DNA from: Flavobacteriales bacterium
GTDB lineage: Bacteria > Bacteroidota > Bacteroidia > Flavobacteriales_F > PHOS-HE28
Length of the DNA: 64,000 nt
Direction: 5' to 3'
Assembly (NCBI GenBank): GCA_030584065.1
Contig: CP129489.1
Location: 3,081,497 to 3,145,496 of the forward strand
Shown piece after piece: positions 8,697 to 16,598 of this stretch (positions are counted from its first letter, which is position 1; the number at the start of each line of letters is the position of its first letter). Under the pieces are notes generated by a model that saw nothing but the letters and a program-made list of their open reading frames with translations, did not search any database and was not told the origin of the DNA. Made by a program: the position numbers and the translations under genes.

Positions 8697-10126
8697 GGCC
8701 TCAAAGGTCGGATGGTGAAGCGCTCGATCCTCCATACCGCAGCTCCGAATGCCAATAGGGCGATACCCCGGATGCCGTAGCCCAGCGCTTCGCCAACGGG
8801 AAGCCGCTCGCATGCCCACCAGATCATCACCGCCCCCGCCATGTAAAGCAGCACGCGCGTCACGTTGTAGGGGATGGGGTAGTGCTTCTGCCCCCATGCG
8901 TAGCTGATGGCCGCCATGCTCGCGTAGCAGGCCAGCGTGGCCCAGGCGGCGCCCATGTAGCCGAGGCGCGGCACCAGCGCGAAGAGCAGCACCAGCGTGA
9001 CGGCCGCACCGATGAGGCTGATGGTGCTGCCCGCCTTGGTGCGGTCCGTGAGCTTGTACCACACGCTCTGGTTGTAGTAGATGCCTAGGAACACGTTGGC
9101 CAGCATCAGGATGGGCACCACGCGCAGCCCTTCGTGGTAGGCCGGGTTGGGGATGAACCACTTGAACACGTCGAGGAAGAGCATCACCACCAGGAAGGCC
9201 GTCATGCACACCGCCACGAAGAGGTTCATGATGCGGGCGAAGGTCTCCCTGCTGTTGGCCTCCTTGGCGTGGCTGAAGAAGAAGGGCTCGGCACCCATGC
9301 GGAAGGCCTGGATGAAGAGCGAGATGAGCACCGCCAGCTTGTAGCACGCGCCGTAGATGCCGAGCTGCTCATCGGCCACGTCCGCAGGCAACAGGAACTT
9401 GAGCACAGCCCGGTCGGCGGTCTCGTTCACCATGCCGGCCAGGCCCGCGATGGCCAGTGGCCAGGCGAAGGCGCGCATGGGCTTCAGCAAGGCGCGATCG
9501 AACTGCGCGATACTTGGCCATTGTGGCACCAACAGCAGGAACTTCGCTCCGCTGGCGATGAGGTTGATCAGGAACACATGGCTCACATCGATGCTGGGAT
9601 CGTGCGGCATGCGGTAGGCGAAGAAGTAGAGGCTGAGCGCAACGGTGATGCCGATGTTGCTCAGGTTCACCGCCACGAAGCGCCAGGGCTTGCCCTCGTG
9701 CCGCAGCCTCGCCATGGGGATGGCCGTGAGGGCGTCGAGGCCCAGGGCCAGTGCGAGCATCCACACCAGGTTGCCGAACTCCGGGTAGCGCATGGCCGCC
9801 GCGATGCCGTCCTGGAACAGCGCGCTCAGCCCCATGAAGGGCAGTGCGAGGAAGGCCACGGCGAAGAAGGCGGTGGCATAGGCGCGCTTCGGGTCCAGCT
9901 CCTTGCGGTTGGCGAAGCGGAAGAAGGTGGTCTCCATGCCGAAGGTGAGCAACACGGTGAGGAAGGCGGCCCAGGCATAGAATGCGGTGATCACGCCGTA
10001 CTCCTCGGGCGGGAACACGTCCTTGCTGGTGTACAGCGGGGTGAGCAGGAAGTTGAGGAAGCGGGCAACGATGCTGCTGAGCCCGTAGACGGCCGTTTGG
10101 CCGGCGAGTTTGCGGAGGGCGCTCAT
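8693..10126 (-). CDS. Polysaccharide flippase (MATE/Wzx-like, multi-pass membrane protein)
   Basis: 477 aa from the ATG at 10126 ([15 protein letters not shown]). The upstream in-frame extension is non-hydrophobic repeat sequence and is rejected. About 12-14 hydrophobic segments fill the protein, starting with the typical flippase opening [23 protein letters not shown] and including an internal oligosaccharide-flippase repeat pattern. It probably moves a lipid-linked glycan across the inner membrane. It leads the dut operon. A second, degenerate copy of its first 15 codons lies at 10841-10887. Confidence 0.85.
   Translation of the reverse strand: MSALRKLAGQTAVYGLSSIVARFLNFLLTPLYTSKDVFPPEEYGVITAFYAWAAFLTVLLTFGMETTFFRFANRKELDPKRAYATAFFAVAFLALPFMGLSALFQDGIAAAMRYPEFGNLVWMLALALGLDALTAIPMARLRHEGKPWRFVAVNLSNIGITVALSLYFFAYRMPHDPSIDVSHVFLINLIASGAKFLLLVPQWPSIAQFDRALLKPMRAFAWPLAIAGLAGMVNETADRAVLKFLLPADVADEQLGIYGACYKLAVLISLFIQAFRMGAEPFFFSHAKEANSRETFARIMNLFVAVCMTAFLVVMLFLDVFKWFIPNPAYHEGLRVVPILMLANVFLGIYYNQSVWYKLTDRTKAGSTISLIGAAVTLVLLFALVPRLGYMGAAWATLACYASMAAISYAWGQKHYPIPYNVTRVLLYMAGAVMIWWACERLPVGEALGYGIRGIALLAFGAAVWRIERFTIRPLRP
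10080..10126 (-). repeat. Direct repeat copy 1: first 15 codons of the flippase gene
   Basis: This 47-bp stretch matches 10841-10887 at 41 positions without a gap. It encodes the flippase start ([15 protein letters not shown]). Together the two copies bracket the parDE cassette. Confidence 0.85.
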
Positions 10127-10135
10127 GAATGCGGC

Positions 10136-10163
10136 CGCAGATGACGCAGGTGAACGCAGATGA
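10136..10163. repeat. Tandem 9-mer repeat in the flippase leader
   Basis: Three near-identical 9-mers lie almost head to tail: CGCAGATGA, CGCAGGTGA, then one A, then CGCAGATGA. They lie just upstream of the flippase start in the 100-bp gap to parE. No gene is seen in the gap. Confidence 0.7.
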
Positions 10164-10226
10164 TGATCGAACCGGAGATGACCAACGCGGTCGGAAGGGC
10201 TCTGACGGTCGATCTGTGGAAGGCGC

Positions 10227-10526
10227 TCATGGATCCAACCGGTTCTCAATGTCCATTCGACCGTGCAGCACGCGGATGATCTCAATGGTCCGCTCCGCTT
10301 CGTTCCGCTTGTAGAAGACCAGATGCGACCCGGCCTTCATGGCAAGGTAGCTCTCGCGTACATGCCCGAAGTCCTTGCCGGCCCATGGGTCACGCAGGAT
10401 CAGACCGAACGCATCGAGGATCAGGCCCACATACCGGTCGGCCTGCTCCACGGACCAATGCTCGACCGTGTACAGCCAGATGCCCTCAAGGTCATCGGCC
10501 GCGGCGCGGCTGACCTTCAGCTTCAT
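10227..10526 (-). CDS. parE: ParE/RelE-family toxin
   Basis: 99 aa. The small basic beta-sheet protein has the ParE pattern: an N-terminal helix with AADDLEGIWLYTVEHWS, then a core with SHLVFYKRNEAERTIEIIRVLHGRMD. ParE toxins poison DNA gyrase, and related RelE proteins cleave mRNA. The ending IIRVLHGRMD is typical of ParE. It overlaps the antitoxin gene by ATGA, the usual antitoxin-first type II order. The length is normal and no frameshift is visible, so it is likely functional. Confidence 0.9.
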   Translation of the reverse strand: MKLKVSRAAADDLEGIWLYTVEHWSVEQADRYVGLILDAFGLILRDPWAGKDFGHVRESYLAMKAGSHLVFYKRNEAERTIEIIRVLHGRMDIENRLDP

Positions 10527-10774
10527 CCCTTCCGGACGTGCTTCCGGTGAAGGTCCTTCAGGAATGAGTCCCCATCGAAGTCCGCCACGAAGCCGGAGCG
10601 CTCCCCTTTCTTCAGTTCCTTGATCAGGCTCTCCTTCATCGTTTCCTCCACCTCGAATAGCCGTAACGCCGCGCGGATCACTTCGCTCACCGAGGTGTAC
10701 TTGCCGGACTTCACCAGCCTGGTCACGAAGGCCTCGAAGTGATCGCCCAAGAGGATGGAGGTGTTCTTGCTCAT
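10523..10774 (-). CDS. parD: ParD-family antitoxin
   Basis: 83 aa from the ATG at 10774 (MSKNTSILLGDHFEAFV); a longer reading upstream would run through the promoter and operator. The N-terminal part (1-45) fits the ribbon-helix-helix ParD fold (FVTRLVKSGKYTSVSEVIRAALRLFE). The charged C-terminal part (46-83) would wrap the toxin. The protein should repress its own operon. An inverted repeat overlapping the -7 element lies directly upstream. Confidence 0.9.
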   Translation of the reverse strand: MSKNTSILLGDHFEAFVTRLVKSGKYTSVSEVIRAALRLFEVEETMKESLIKELKKGERSGFVADFDGDSFLKDLHRKHVRKG

Positions 10775-10790
10775 GGTGTCGGAATCAACG

Positions 10791-10812
10791 CGAATATACC
10801 ATGCTTTGGTAT
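10791..10812 (-). promoter_or_regulatory. parDE promoter and probable ParD operator
   Basis: On the minus strand TATATTCG (10791-10798) is a good -7 element, 16 nt before the parD ATG. It overlaps the perfect inverted repeat ATACCA-TGCTT-TGGTAT (10796-10812), the size and position expected for autorepression by a ribbon-helix-helix antitoxin. Confidence 0.55.
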
Positions 10813-10837
10813 CCTTGGTTGAATGGTCGGACCACAC

Positions 10838-11158
10838 CTCAGCCCGTAGATGGCCGTCCGGCCGGCGAGTTTGCGGAGGATGCTCACCTCAAGCTAACCA
10901 CGGATGGACACAGAAAAGTGATCGGAGAACACCATGTCGCACAGGTCCGATCTTCTGCAAAGACGAAGGTCGCATGCCGGAGAAGATGAACGTTATCGGA
11001 TAGGACAAGTTGTGAATGCGGGGCTGGGGATAGACCGCGGAGGACCGGGTTCGGCTACAACTGAAGGTCAGCATCGTTCAACCGGTGGAAGATCAGGTCA
11101 AACGCCAACCACCAGCAGCGCTGACGACTCCGATTCGGGAGCTTGACCCGAACGGTCG
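10838..11158. other. Gene-free stretch upstream of parDE
   Basis: I see no credible gene in these 321 bp. It holds the degenerate flippase-start copy (10841-10887) and a short TAACCACGGATGGACACAG-type repeat (about 10894-10917). Beyond that is unremarkable sequence up to the stop of the 169-aa membrane protein gene. It may be the former promoter region of the flippase operon. Confidence 0.6.
10841..10887 (-). repeat. Direct repeat copy 2: relic of a flippase 5' end
   Basis: On the minus strand it reads V-S-I-L-R-K-L-A-G-R-T-A-I-Y-G with GTG in place of ATG. The flippase reads [15 protein letters not shown]. Identity stops abruptly at both ends. It is a duplicated or recombined gene start left on the far side of parDE. 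Confidence 0.8.
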
Positions 11159-11668
11159 CTACCACCCCCACGCCGTTTCCTTTTGATGGATGGGCAATTG
11201 AAGCATCCGGGACAATTCCTGGGCAAGGTCCTGCGATGACTGACCATCAGCGTAATACACCAGCACGATACGATCACCATCCCTCGATCGCAGGGACACC
11301 CTGAATGACCGCGTCGCATTGTCGCCCCAGATCAAGGTGCGTTCCACGCGTTCAACTTCCTGCAGGGGGATCGCGCGGTCATTGATCGAAAGTCGTTCCC
11401 CGTTGATGACCACCACGACATCGCGCTCCTGGAAGAACCTCCGGATGTAGAAGGAACAGAGGGTGATGACAACGAGGAGGACAACGAGGAAAGTTCCCCA
11501 TCTGAAGAGGAGGGATACCTCTGCCTTAGAGGAGATGATGCCGTTCAACAGGTAACCACCGAAGAGGATGATGGCCAGGACCAGAGGGAAGGTCATCACG
11601 CCAAGGAAGATGCGGTTCTTGACGATCGTCAAGGTCCGGTCCTCCCTATGCCAATGGAATCGTTTCAT
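11159..11668 (-). CDS. Unrecognised membrane protein with two transmembrane helices
   Basis: 169 aa from the ATG at 11668 (MKRFHWHREDRTLTIVKN); the open frame extends further upstream into the hydratase gene but without coding character. Two adjacent hydrophobic helices (about 22-42 and 52-72) are followed by a soluble domain of about 95 residues (FFQERDVVVVINGERLSINDRAIPLQ and on) that looks like a small PH-like beta domain facing the cytoplasm. I do not recognise a family. The gene lies between parDE and the hydratase, 28 bp after the hydratase stop. Its base composition is lower in G+C at third positions than its neighbours, which may mean transfer or weaker selection. Confidence 0.65.
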   Translation of the reverse strand: MKRFHWHREDRTLTIVKNRIFLGVMTFPLVLAIILFGGYLLNGIISSKAEVSLLFRWGTFLVVLLVVITLCSFYIRRFFQERDVVVVINGERLSINDRAIPLQEVERVERTLIWGDNATRSFRVSLRSRDGDRIVLVYYADGQSSQDLAQELSRMLQLPIHQKETAWGW

Positions 11669-11696
11669 GGAACGGCGGAGAGGAATGATCTTCCGA

Positions 11697-12485
11697 TCAC
11701 TCCCCCTTGAACTCCGCCTTCCGCTTCTCCATGAAGGCGCTGGTGCCCTCCTTGAAGTCTGCCGTGCCGAAGCATTTGCCGAACTCCTCGATCTCGCGTT
11801 GCAGGCCGTTGGCACCGGGCTCGTACCCGGCGTTCACCGCGCGGATGGCAGCGCCCAATGCCGTCGGGCTGTTCTTCGCGATGGCCGCAGCGAGCTCGGT
11901 GCACTTGGCCATGAGCTGGTCCTGGGGAACAACGTGGTTCACCAGTCCCCATTGCAGGGCCTCATCGGCCTTGATCATGCCCACGCTGCCCAGGAAGATC
12001 ATCTCCATGGCTTTGCCCTTGCCCACCAGGCGGGCCAGGCGTTGCGTGCCGCCGTAGCCGGGAATCACCCCCAGGCCCACTTCGGGCAGGCCCAGCTTGG
12101 CGTTGTCGCTGGCCACGCGGAAGTGGCAGCTCATGGCCAGCTCCAGTCCGCCGCCGAGAGCAAAGCCGTTCACCGCAGCGATCACGGGCTTGTTCAGGCG
12201 CTCCACATGGTCGAATAGCTTGGAATGGCCATCGGCGCTGAGCGCACGGCCCTCCTCCACGCTGAAGTGGGCGAACTCCTTGATGTCGGCCCCCGCTACA
12301 AAGGCCTTTGGGCCGCTGCCGGTGATGATCACCACGCGCACGCTGCGGTCGGCCTCGGCCTCGTTGAGTGCGCTGTCCAGCTCGTTGATGGTGGCGCGGT
12401 TCAGCGCGTTGAGCTGGTCGGGACGGTTGATGGTGATGGTGCGGATGCCATCGGCATCAGACACCAGGAGGTTGGTGTAGGACAT
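11697..12485 (-). CDS. Enoyl-CoA hydratase/isomerase (crotonase family)
   Basis: 262 aa, normal for the family. It hydrates trans-2-enoyl-CoA in fatty-acid or butyrate-type pathways. The oxyanion-hole and CoA-binding motifs AGADIKEF (64-71) and GFALGGGLELAMSCHFR (107-123) are clear. Both catalytic glutamates of hydratases are present: Glu115 and Glu135 in LGLPEVGLGVIPG. This favours a true hydratase (crotonase, FadB-like) over a pure isomerase. The substrate chain length cannot be told. It has its own -7 element 5 nt before the ATG. Confidence 0.92.
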   Translation of the reverse strand: MSYTNLLVSDADGIRTITINRPDQLNALNRATINELDSALNEAEADRSVRVVIITGSGPKAFVAGADIKEFAHFSVEEGRALSADGHSKLFDHVERLNKPVIAAVNGFALGGGLELAMSCHFRVASDNAKLGLPEVGLGVIPGYGGTQRLARLVGKGKAMEMIFLGSVGMIKADEALQWGLVNHVVPQDQLMAKCTELAAAIAKNSPTALGAAIRAVNAGYEPGANGLQREIEEFGKCFGTADFKEGTSAFMEKRKAEFKGE

Positions 12486-12490
12486 TGGCC

Positions 12491-12498
12491 CAAATGTA
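12491..12498 (-). promoter_or_regulatory. -7 promoter element of the enoyl-CoA hydratase gene
   Basis: The minus strand reads TACATTTG, a full match to TAnnTTTG. It ends 5 nt before the ATG at 12485 and lies in the 18-bp gap to the kinase stop. Confidence 0.5.
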
Positions 12499-12503
12499 TC
12501 GGC

Positions 12504-15500
12504 CTATCGATGCAAGGGCAGCTCCACGACGAACCGCGCGCCCTCGCCCTCCTCGCTCTCGAACCACACGCGGCCGCCGGCCTGTTCCACCATGCGCTTC
12601 ACCATGGCCAGTCCCAGTCCCATACCGCTGCTCTTGGTGGTGAAGCTGGGCGTGAAGATGCGATCGCGGGCATCCAACGGGATACCGGTGCCGTTGTCGC
12701 GCACCTCCACCCTGGCCTGGTCGCCCTCCCGGCTGGCCGTGACCAGGACCCGCCCATGGCGCCCTTCCGGAATGGCCTGTACGGCGTTCTTGAGCAGGTT
12801 GTTGATCACCCGCAGCATGTGCTCCCTGTCGGCCAGCACGGGCAGCGGGCCATGCTCCTCGTGGGTGATGCTGACGCCGGGCGTGGCGTGGAACACATCC
12901 ACGGCAGCGCGTACCGCTTCGCAGAGGTCGAGCTCGCTGGGTGCAGCTGCCGGCATCTGGGCGAACTGCGAGAATGCGGTGGCCACGCCGTTCAGCGCAT
13001 CGATCTGCTCCACCATGCTCTTCGCGAAGCGGTCCAGGCGCTCCCGGGCGTCGGGCGCCTGCGGATCCCAGGTGCGCTGGAACTGCTGGATGCCCAGCTT
13101 CATCGGGGTAAGCGGGTTCTTCACCTCATGGGCCACCTGGCGCGCCATCTCGCGCCAGGCGCTCTCCCGTTCGCTGCGTGCCAGCTTCTCGGCGCTCTCG
13201 CGCAGCTCGCCCACCTTGCGGTTGTAGACAGCCACCAATTCGCCCACTTCGTCGCGCCCTCGGTAGAGCAAGGGCTGATTGCTCCCGCGCAGCACCATGC
13301 CGGCCAGCGAATGCTTCAGCTGGTCCAAGGGCCGGGTGGTCCAGTTGCTGATGAAGACGGCGAGCAGGACGCTGAGCGCGAAGAGCAGCACGAAGAGGTT
13401 CACCACGGCCACGAGCAGTTGCGCGCGCTCCTCTGCCTGCTGCGCCTGGTTGGCGAAGCTGGGCAGGGCCAGGTAGGCGATGAGTCCGCCACGGCTGTCG
13501 AGCAGCGGCATGTAGGCGGTGCGGAATACGGCACTGCCCACGGTCTCCTCATGCACCACGGCGCTCCGGCCCTGCAGGGAGAGCTGGGCGAATGCCATGT
13601 GGTGCAGTCGCGGGCCGAGCAGCCCGGTGGTGAACATCTGGGGCCGTGAGGAGGCCAGCCAGCGGCCATCGGGCGCATAAAGGGTGAGGTCTGTGAAATA
13701 GGCGTTGCCCAATTGGCCGAGCAGGTAGTGCAGGTAGCCGGAATAGGCATCGCCGTCGATGCGCTCATCGCCGATGCGCCTGCGCAGCTCCTGCGACACG
13801 GAGCGGGCCTTCTCCAGTGTGGTGGCGGCTTCGCGCTCCTCGAACTGGCGGCTGAGCAGCTGCTGCGAGCCCGCGCCGAAGAAGATGAGCCCGGTGATGG
13901 CGAAGAGCACCAGCGCGGCGCGCACCTTGGTACCGATCCCCATGTCGGGAAGCGTGCCGGTGAGCGCGGCGTGAGCGGCGAGCACCAGGAGCAGGAGAAG
14001 GCCGAAGAAGGTGAAGAGGTAGCTGAAGGTGGTGGCCCGGTCCACGAGGCTCCGGTGCGGCAGGCCAAGCACCATCACCACATTCCCCCCCACGGGCTTG
14101 GCGAGGTAGTCCATGCCATCGGCCAGGTACCATTCCTCCTCCGCCAAGGGCCGCTCCCAGCGCTGGGGCTGCGCCACACGGCCCCGCTGCTCGAACAGCA
14201 GCCCGTCCACGTAGCGGGCCTGCACGTAGCGCTCCGTCCGGCGCGAGAGGTCATCGGTGCCCGCAAGGAGTAGCTCGGGGAAGCCGGGCCCTTCTGAAAG
14301 GGACCGGGGCTTGAGTTCCACCACCAGCTGCGCTGGGGGTGCGCTATCCGTGGGCATGATGGCGATGCGGGCGTGGTAGAACACCTCGCCGCCAATGCGC
14401 TCGTCGATGAACAGGTCCGGCATGTCGCTCACGCCGGAAGGGAAGGAGGCGGTATCCCGTGCGAATCCGCGAGGTGGTTCCATGTCCGTAGCGCAACGCA
14501 GCTCGCCATTGGGCGAATAGCCGAACAGACGCTGGTCGTACCGCTCCCAGTAGCCGCTGAAATAGGGTTGGCGGATGCGGCGCAGGAGGTCGCTCGCATC
14601 GCAGTAGCTGCCCAAGGCAAGGAGGCGGTAGAGGGCGGTGTCCCGCCGGAGGGCAGGGGCGCTCTCCCGGAATAGCTGCTCCACGACGGGGTCCTCGCGC
14701 ACCGCCAGCCGCTCGGCAAGCACCACGCGCTCCCTGCGCTCGCGCTGCCCCATGTACTTGGCGATGATGTGCGTGCTGATGCCTGCAAGGGTGGCCAGGA
14801 GCAGCACTCCCATGAGGAAGCTATGCGACCGCGCCTGCCCCCAGGCGAGCAGGCCCAGGGCCGGCGCCGGCCAGAGGAAGAGGATGGTGTCGCGGCTGCC
14901 CAGCAGGTGATGCAGCACTGCCGAGGCGGCGAGCAGTGCCGCAGCCAGCAGCGCGCCCCGCCGCAGGCCGACTGCTGGGATCAGGAGGCCCACCACCGTC
15001 ATGGCCGCAAGGCACCAGGCACCCAGCAGCAGTGCCACCACGATGAGCGCCACCGCGCCATAGGCGCCAAGTCCCTGTACGTGGTAGAGGTCGAGGTCGA
15101 TGCTGCTGTCGTTGACCAGCCCGATGCACAGGTCGGTCACCCAACCGCCCAGGAGGAGCAAGAGCGCAATGGCCAGCCCGGCGCCGGCGAAGGATGCAAT
15201 CGGCGGCATGCGGAGGGCCAAGGTGCGCAGGAAGGCAGCGCAAAGCGCAAGCAAGGCGGCATTGATCAACAGGTCGCCAAGCGAGGGGAACCAGGTGGAT
15301 GTGGCGTATACGGCGGGGTCGAACAAGGGCCAACGGTCGAAGGGCGCTACGGTCCCGTAGGCCAGCGTCGCCCATCGGGCCACCACCACCGCGCCGATGA
15401 AGCCCAAGGCTGCGGTCCTAGGCCGCTGAGCGGATAGGTGACGGCACGCCTTCCACAAGGCGGTAAGCAGCAGGGCGGAGGCCAAGCCGAGCAGCGCGCC

Positions 15501-16109
15501 GCGCCACCACAGCCAGTCGCCCAGCTCCAAGGCGCCCTCACGCCAATGCAGGTGGACCAGATCATCGCCCGCAGCCGTGCGAATGGGTATCCCGATACCG
15601 CCGCCGCGGTGCGCCACCAGACCATCCGGCACATGGAACGAGGGGTGGAAGGACTCCCGCAGGAAGCGATTCTGCACAGGCGGTGAGATCCAGAGCGGCC
15701 TGAAGGCTTCAACGCGGATGCGGTCGATGGCGGCCTCGGAGCGGAGCCAAGAACTGGCTTCCAGCGATGGGTGCTCCCCGGCTGCAGACCGATCGGGCAA
15801 TCCGGAAAGGTCGCCTGACCACCCGACCAGGCTATCGCCGACCCAGGCGCGAACCGATGCGCCCGTCCTCTTCCGCTCGGACTCCAGCCACGCTGACTGG
15901 TGAGCGAGCCAGCCTTTGGCGCTGGAGTCGGTAAGGTAGCGCGCCTGTTCCTGGGCAAGGGCACCCAGCTCGCGCTCCGCCTGCCACACCCGTTTCTGCA
16001 GGGCGTCCGCCTCGGTCACCAGCCGCCTGTCGGCATCCGGCTCTTGCACCACCAGCGCCGCCAGGGTGCAGAGCGCGCCGAGCAGCAGCAATGGCAATGG
16101 GCGGGACAT
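12504..16109 (-). CDS. Large multi-pass sensor histidine kinase (NtrY-like)
   Basis: 1201 aa, well above the usual 400-750. Layout: an N-terminal helix (about 5-20) and an extracytoplasmic segment (to about 195); a block of about seven hydrophobic helices (about 200-460); a second extracytoplasmic segment (about 480-690); two more helices (about 700-765); a third sensor segment (about 770-920); a helix (about 925-950); HAMP; HisKA with the phospho-acceptor His994 in AHEVKNPLTPMK; and HATPase with INNLLKNAVQA, VRDNGTGIP and SGMGLGLAMV. The kinase core is intact. No response regulator is adjacent. A lone receiver domain is encoded at 51828. The signal is unknown. Confidence 0.9.
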   Translation of the reverse strand: MSRPLPLLLLGALCTLAALVVQEPDADRRLVTEADALQKRVWQAERELGALAQEQARYLTDSSAKGWLAHQSAWLESERKRTGASVRAWVGDSLVGWSGDLSGLPDRSAAGEHPSLEASSWLRSEAAIDRIRVEAFRPLWISPPVQNRFLRESFHPSFHVPDGLVAHRGGGIGIPIRTAAGDDLVHLHWREGALELGDWLWWRGALLGLASALLLTALWKACRHLSAQRPRTAALGFIGAVVVARWATLAYGTVAPFDRWPLFDPAVYATSTWFPSLGDLLINAALLALCAAFLRTLALRMPPIASFAGAGLAIALLLLLGGWVTDLCIGLVNDSSIDLDLYHVQGLGAYGAVALIVVALLLGAWCLAAMTVVGLLIPAVGLRRGALLAAALLAASAVLHHLLGSRDTILFLWPAPALGLLAWGQARSHSFLMGVLLLATLAGISTHIIAKYMGQRERRERVVLAERLAVREDPVVEQLFRESAPALRRDTALYRLLALGSYCDASDLLRRIRQPYFSGYWERYDQRLFGYSPNGELRCATDMEPPRGFARDTASFPSGVSDMPDLFIDERIGGEVFYHARIAIMPTDSAPPAQLVVELKPRSLSEGPGFPELLLAGTDDLSRRTERYVQARYVDGLLFEQRGRVAQPQRWERPLAEEEWYLADGMDYLAKPVGGNVVMVLGLPHRSLVDRATTFSYLFTFFGLLLLLVLAAHAALTGTLPDMGIGTKVRAALVLFAITGLIFFGAGSQQLLSRQFEEREAATTLEKARSVSQELRRRIGDERIDGDAYSGYLHYLLGQLGNAYFTDLTLYAPDGRWLASSRPQMFTTGLLGPRLHHMAFAQLSLQGRSAVVHEETVGSAVFRTAYMPLLDSRGGLIAYLALPSFANQAQQAEERAQLLVAVVNLFVLLFALSVLLAVFISNWTTRPLDQLKHSLAGMVLRGSNQPLLYRGRDEVGELVAVYNRKVGELRESAEKLARSERESAWREMARQVAHEVKNPLTPMKLGIQQFQRTWDPQAPDARERLDRFAKSMVEQIDALNGVATAFSQFAQMPAAAPSELDLCEAVRAAVDVFHATPGVSITHEEHGPLPVLADREHMLRVINNLLKNAVQAIPEGRHGRVLVTASREGDQARVEVRDNGTGIPLDARDRIFTPSFTTKSSGMGLGLAMVKRMVEQAGGRVWFESEEGEGARFVVELPLHR

Positions 16110-16134
16110 GGGGCGCGCGGCCGCAAGGGCTGCG

Positions 16135-16142
16135 CCAAAGTA
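16135..16142 (-). promoter_or_regulatory. -7 promoter element of the histidine kinase gene
   Basis: The minus strand reads TACTTTGG, close to TAnnTTTG, 25 nt before the ATG at 16109. Confidence 0.45.
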
Positions 16143-16309
16143 CGGGACGGGATTCCCGGCCTGCCCTTCAAGGCCGCTGCGACTCGGACAGGCATGGGTC
16201 AGTTGGTCGACCTAGCGGCGTTGGATGGTGATGGCCCTTGGCCGATGCGCGGCCCTAACCTCAATGCCGGTGCGACTGTGCATCGGGCTGCGGCTGTCCA
16301 TGCGGGCCA

Positions 16310-16337
16310 TGATTCCTGGGTGCTCATGCCTGAATCA
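16310..16337. promoter_or_regulatory. TGATTC-N16-GAATCA inverted repeat
   Basis: Perfect 6-bp half-sites are separated by 16 bp. The same half-sites recur with a 6-bp spacer at 16519-16536. This may be a secondary operator of the giant gene. Confidence 0.3.
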
Positions 16338-16518
16338 CAGGCGATGGAGTGTCGTTGCGGCGGTTTGGGCGTGCCAGAGGCGCTAAAAGCCAGGGGCAGC
16401 CGGAACCTCAAAGGTGGATTACGATGGGAGGATTAGTGCCATCAAGTACCTGATAAATAGCACGATATGGATGTGCTGGTGCTTTGAGAACCGCCATGGG
16501 GGAGTCGGTGAAACGGCG

Positions 16519-16536
16519 TGATTCATCGACGAATCA
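16519..16536. promoter_or_regulatory. Palindrome TGATTC-N6-GAATCA, possible operator of the giant gene
   Basis: An 18-bp site, tgattcatcgacgaatca, with perfect 6-bp arms, centred about 71 bp upstream of the ATG at 16599. The size and symmetry suit a dimeric regulator. Confidence 0.4.
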
Positions 16537-16598
16537 AACCATGTGGTTCTTCTGCCGTACAAACGCCCGGCCCACCACTCATGGGCTGACCTTATCGA

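Larger units (their letters stand above)
16110..16598. other. 489-bp gene-free region upstream of the giant gene
   Basis: No convincing gene is present; open frames here lack coding character or merely extend out of the kinase gene in another frame. It holds the kinase promoter at its left end, two TGATTC/GAATCA inverted repeats (16310-16337 and 16519-16536) and a weak GACCTTAT element ending 4 nt before the giant gene's ATG. It is the longest non-coding stretch in the window. Confidence 0.65.

Noticed and set aside
10838..11158. tRNA or small gene in the gap upstream of parDE
   Set aside because: I could not find a cloverleaf or a convincing coding frame. The short open frames lack start context and composition.
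16110..16436. Plus-strand reading frame running from inside the kinase gene into the intergenic region
   Set aside because: It mostly overlaps the kinase gene antisense, and the part beyond has no domain or signal.
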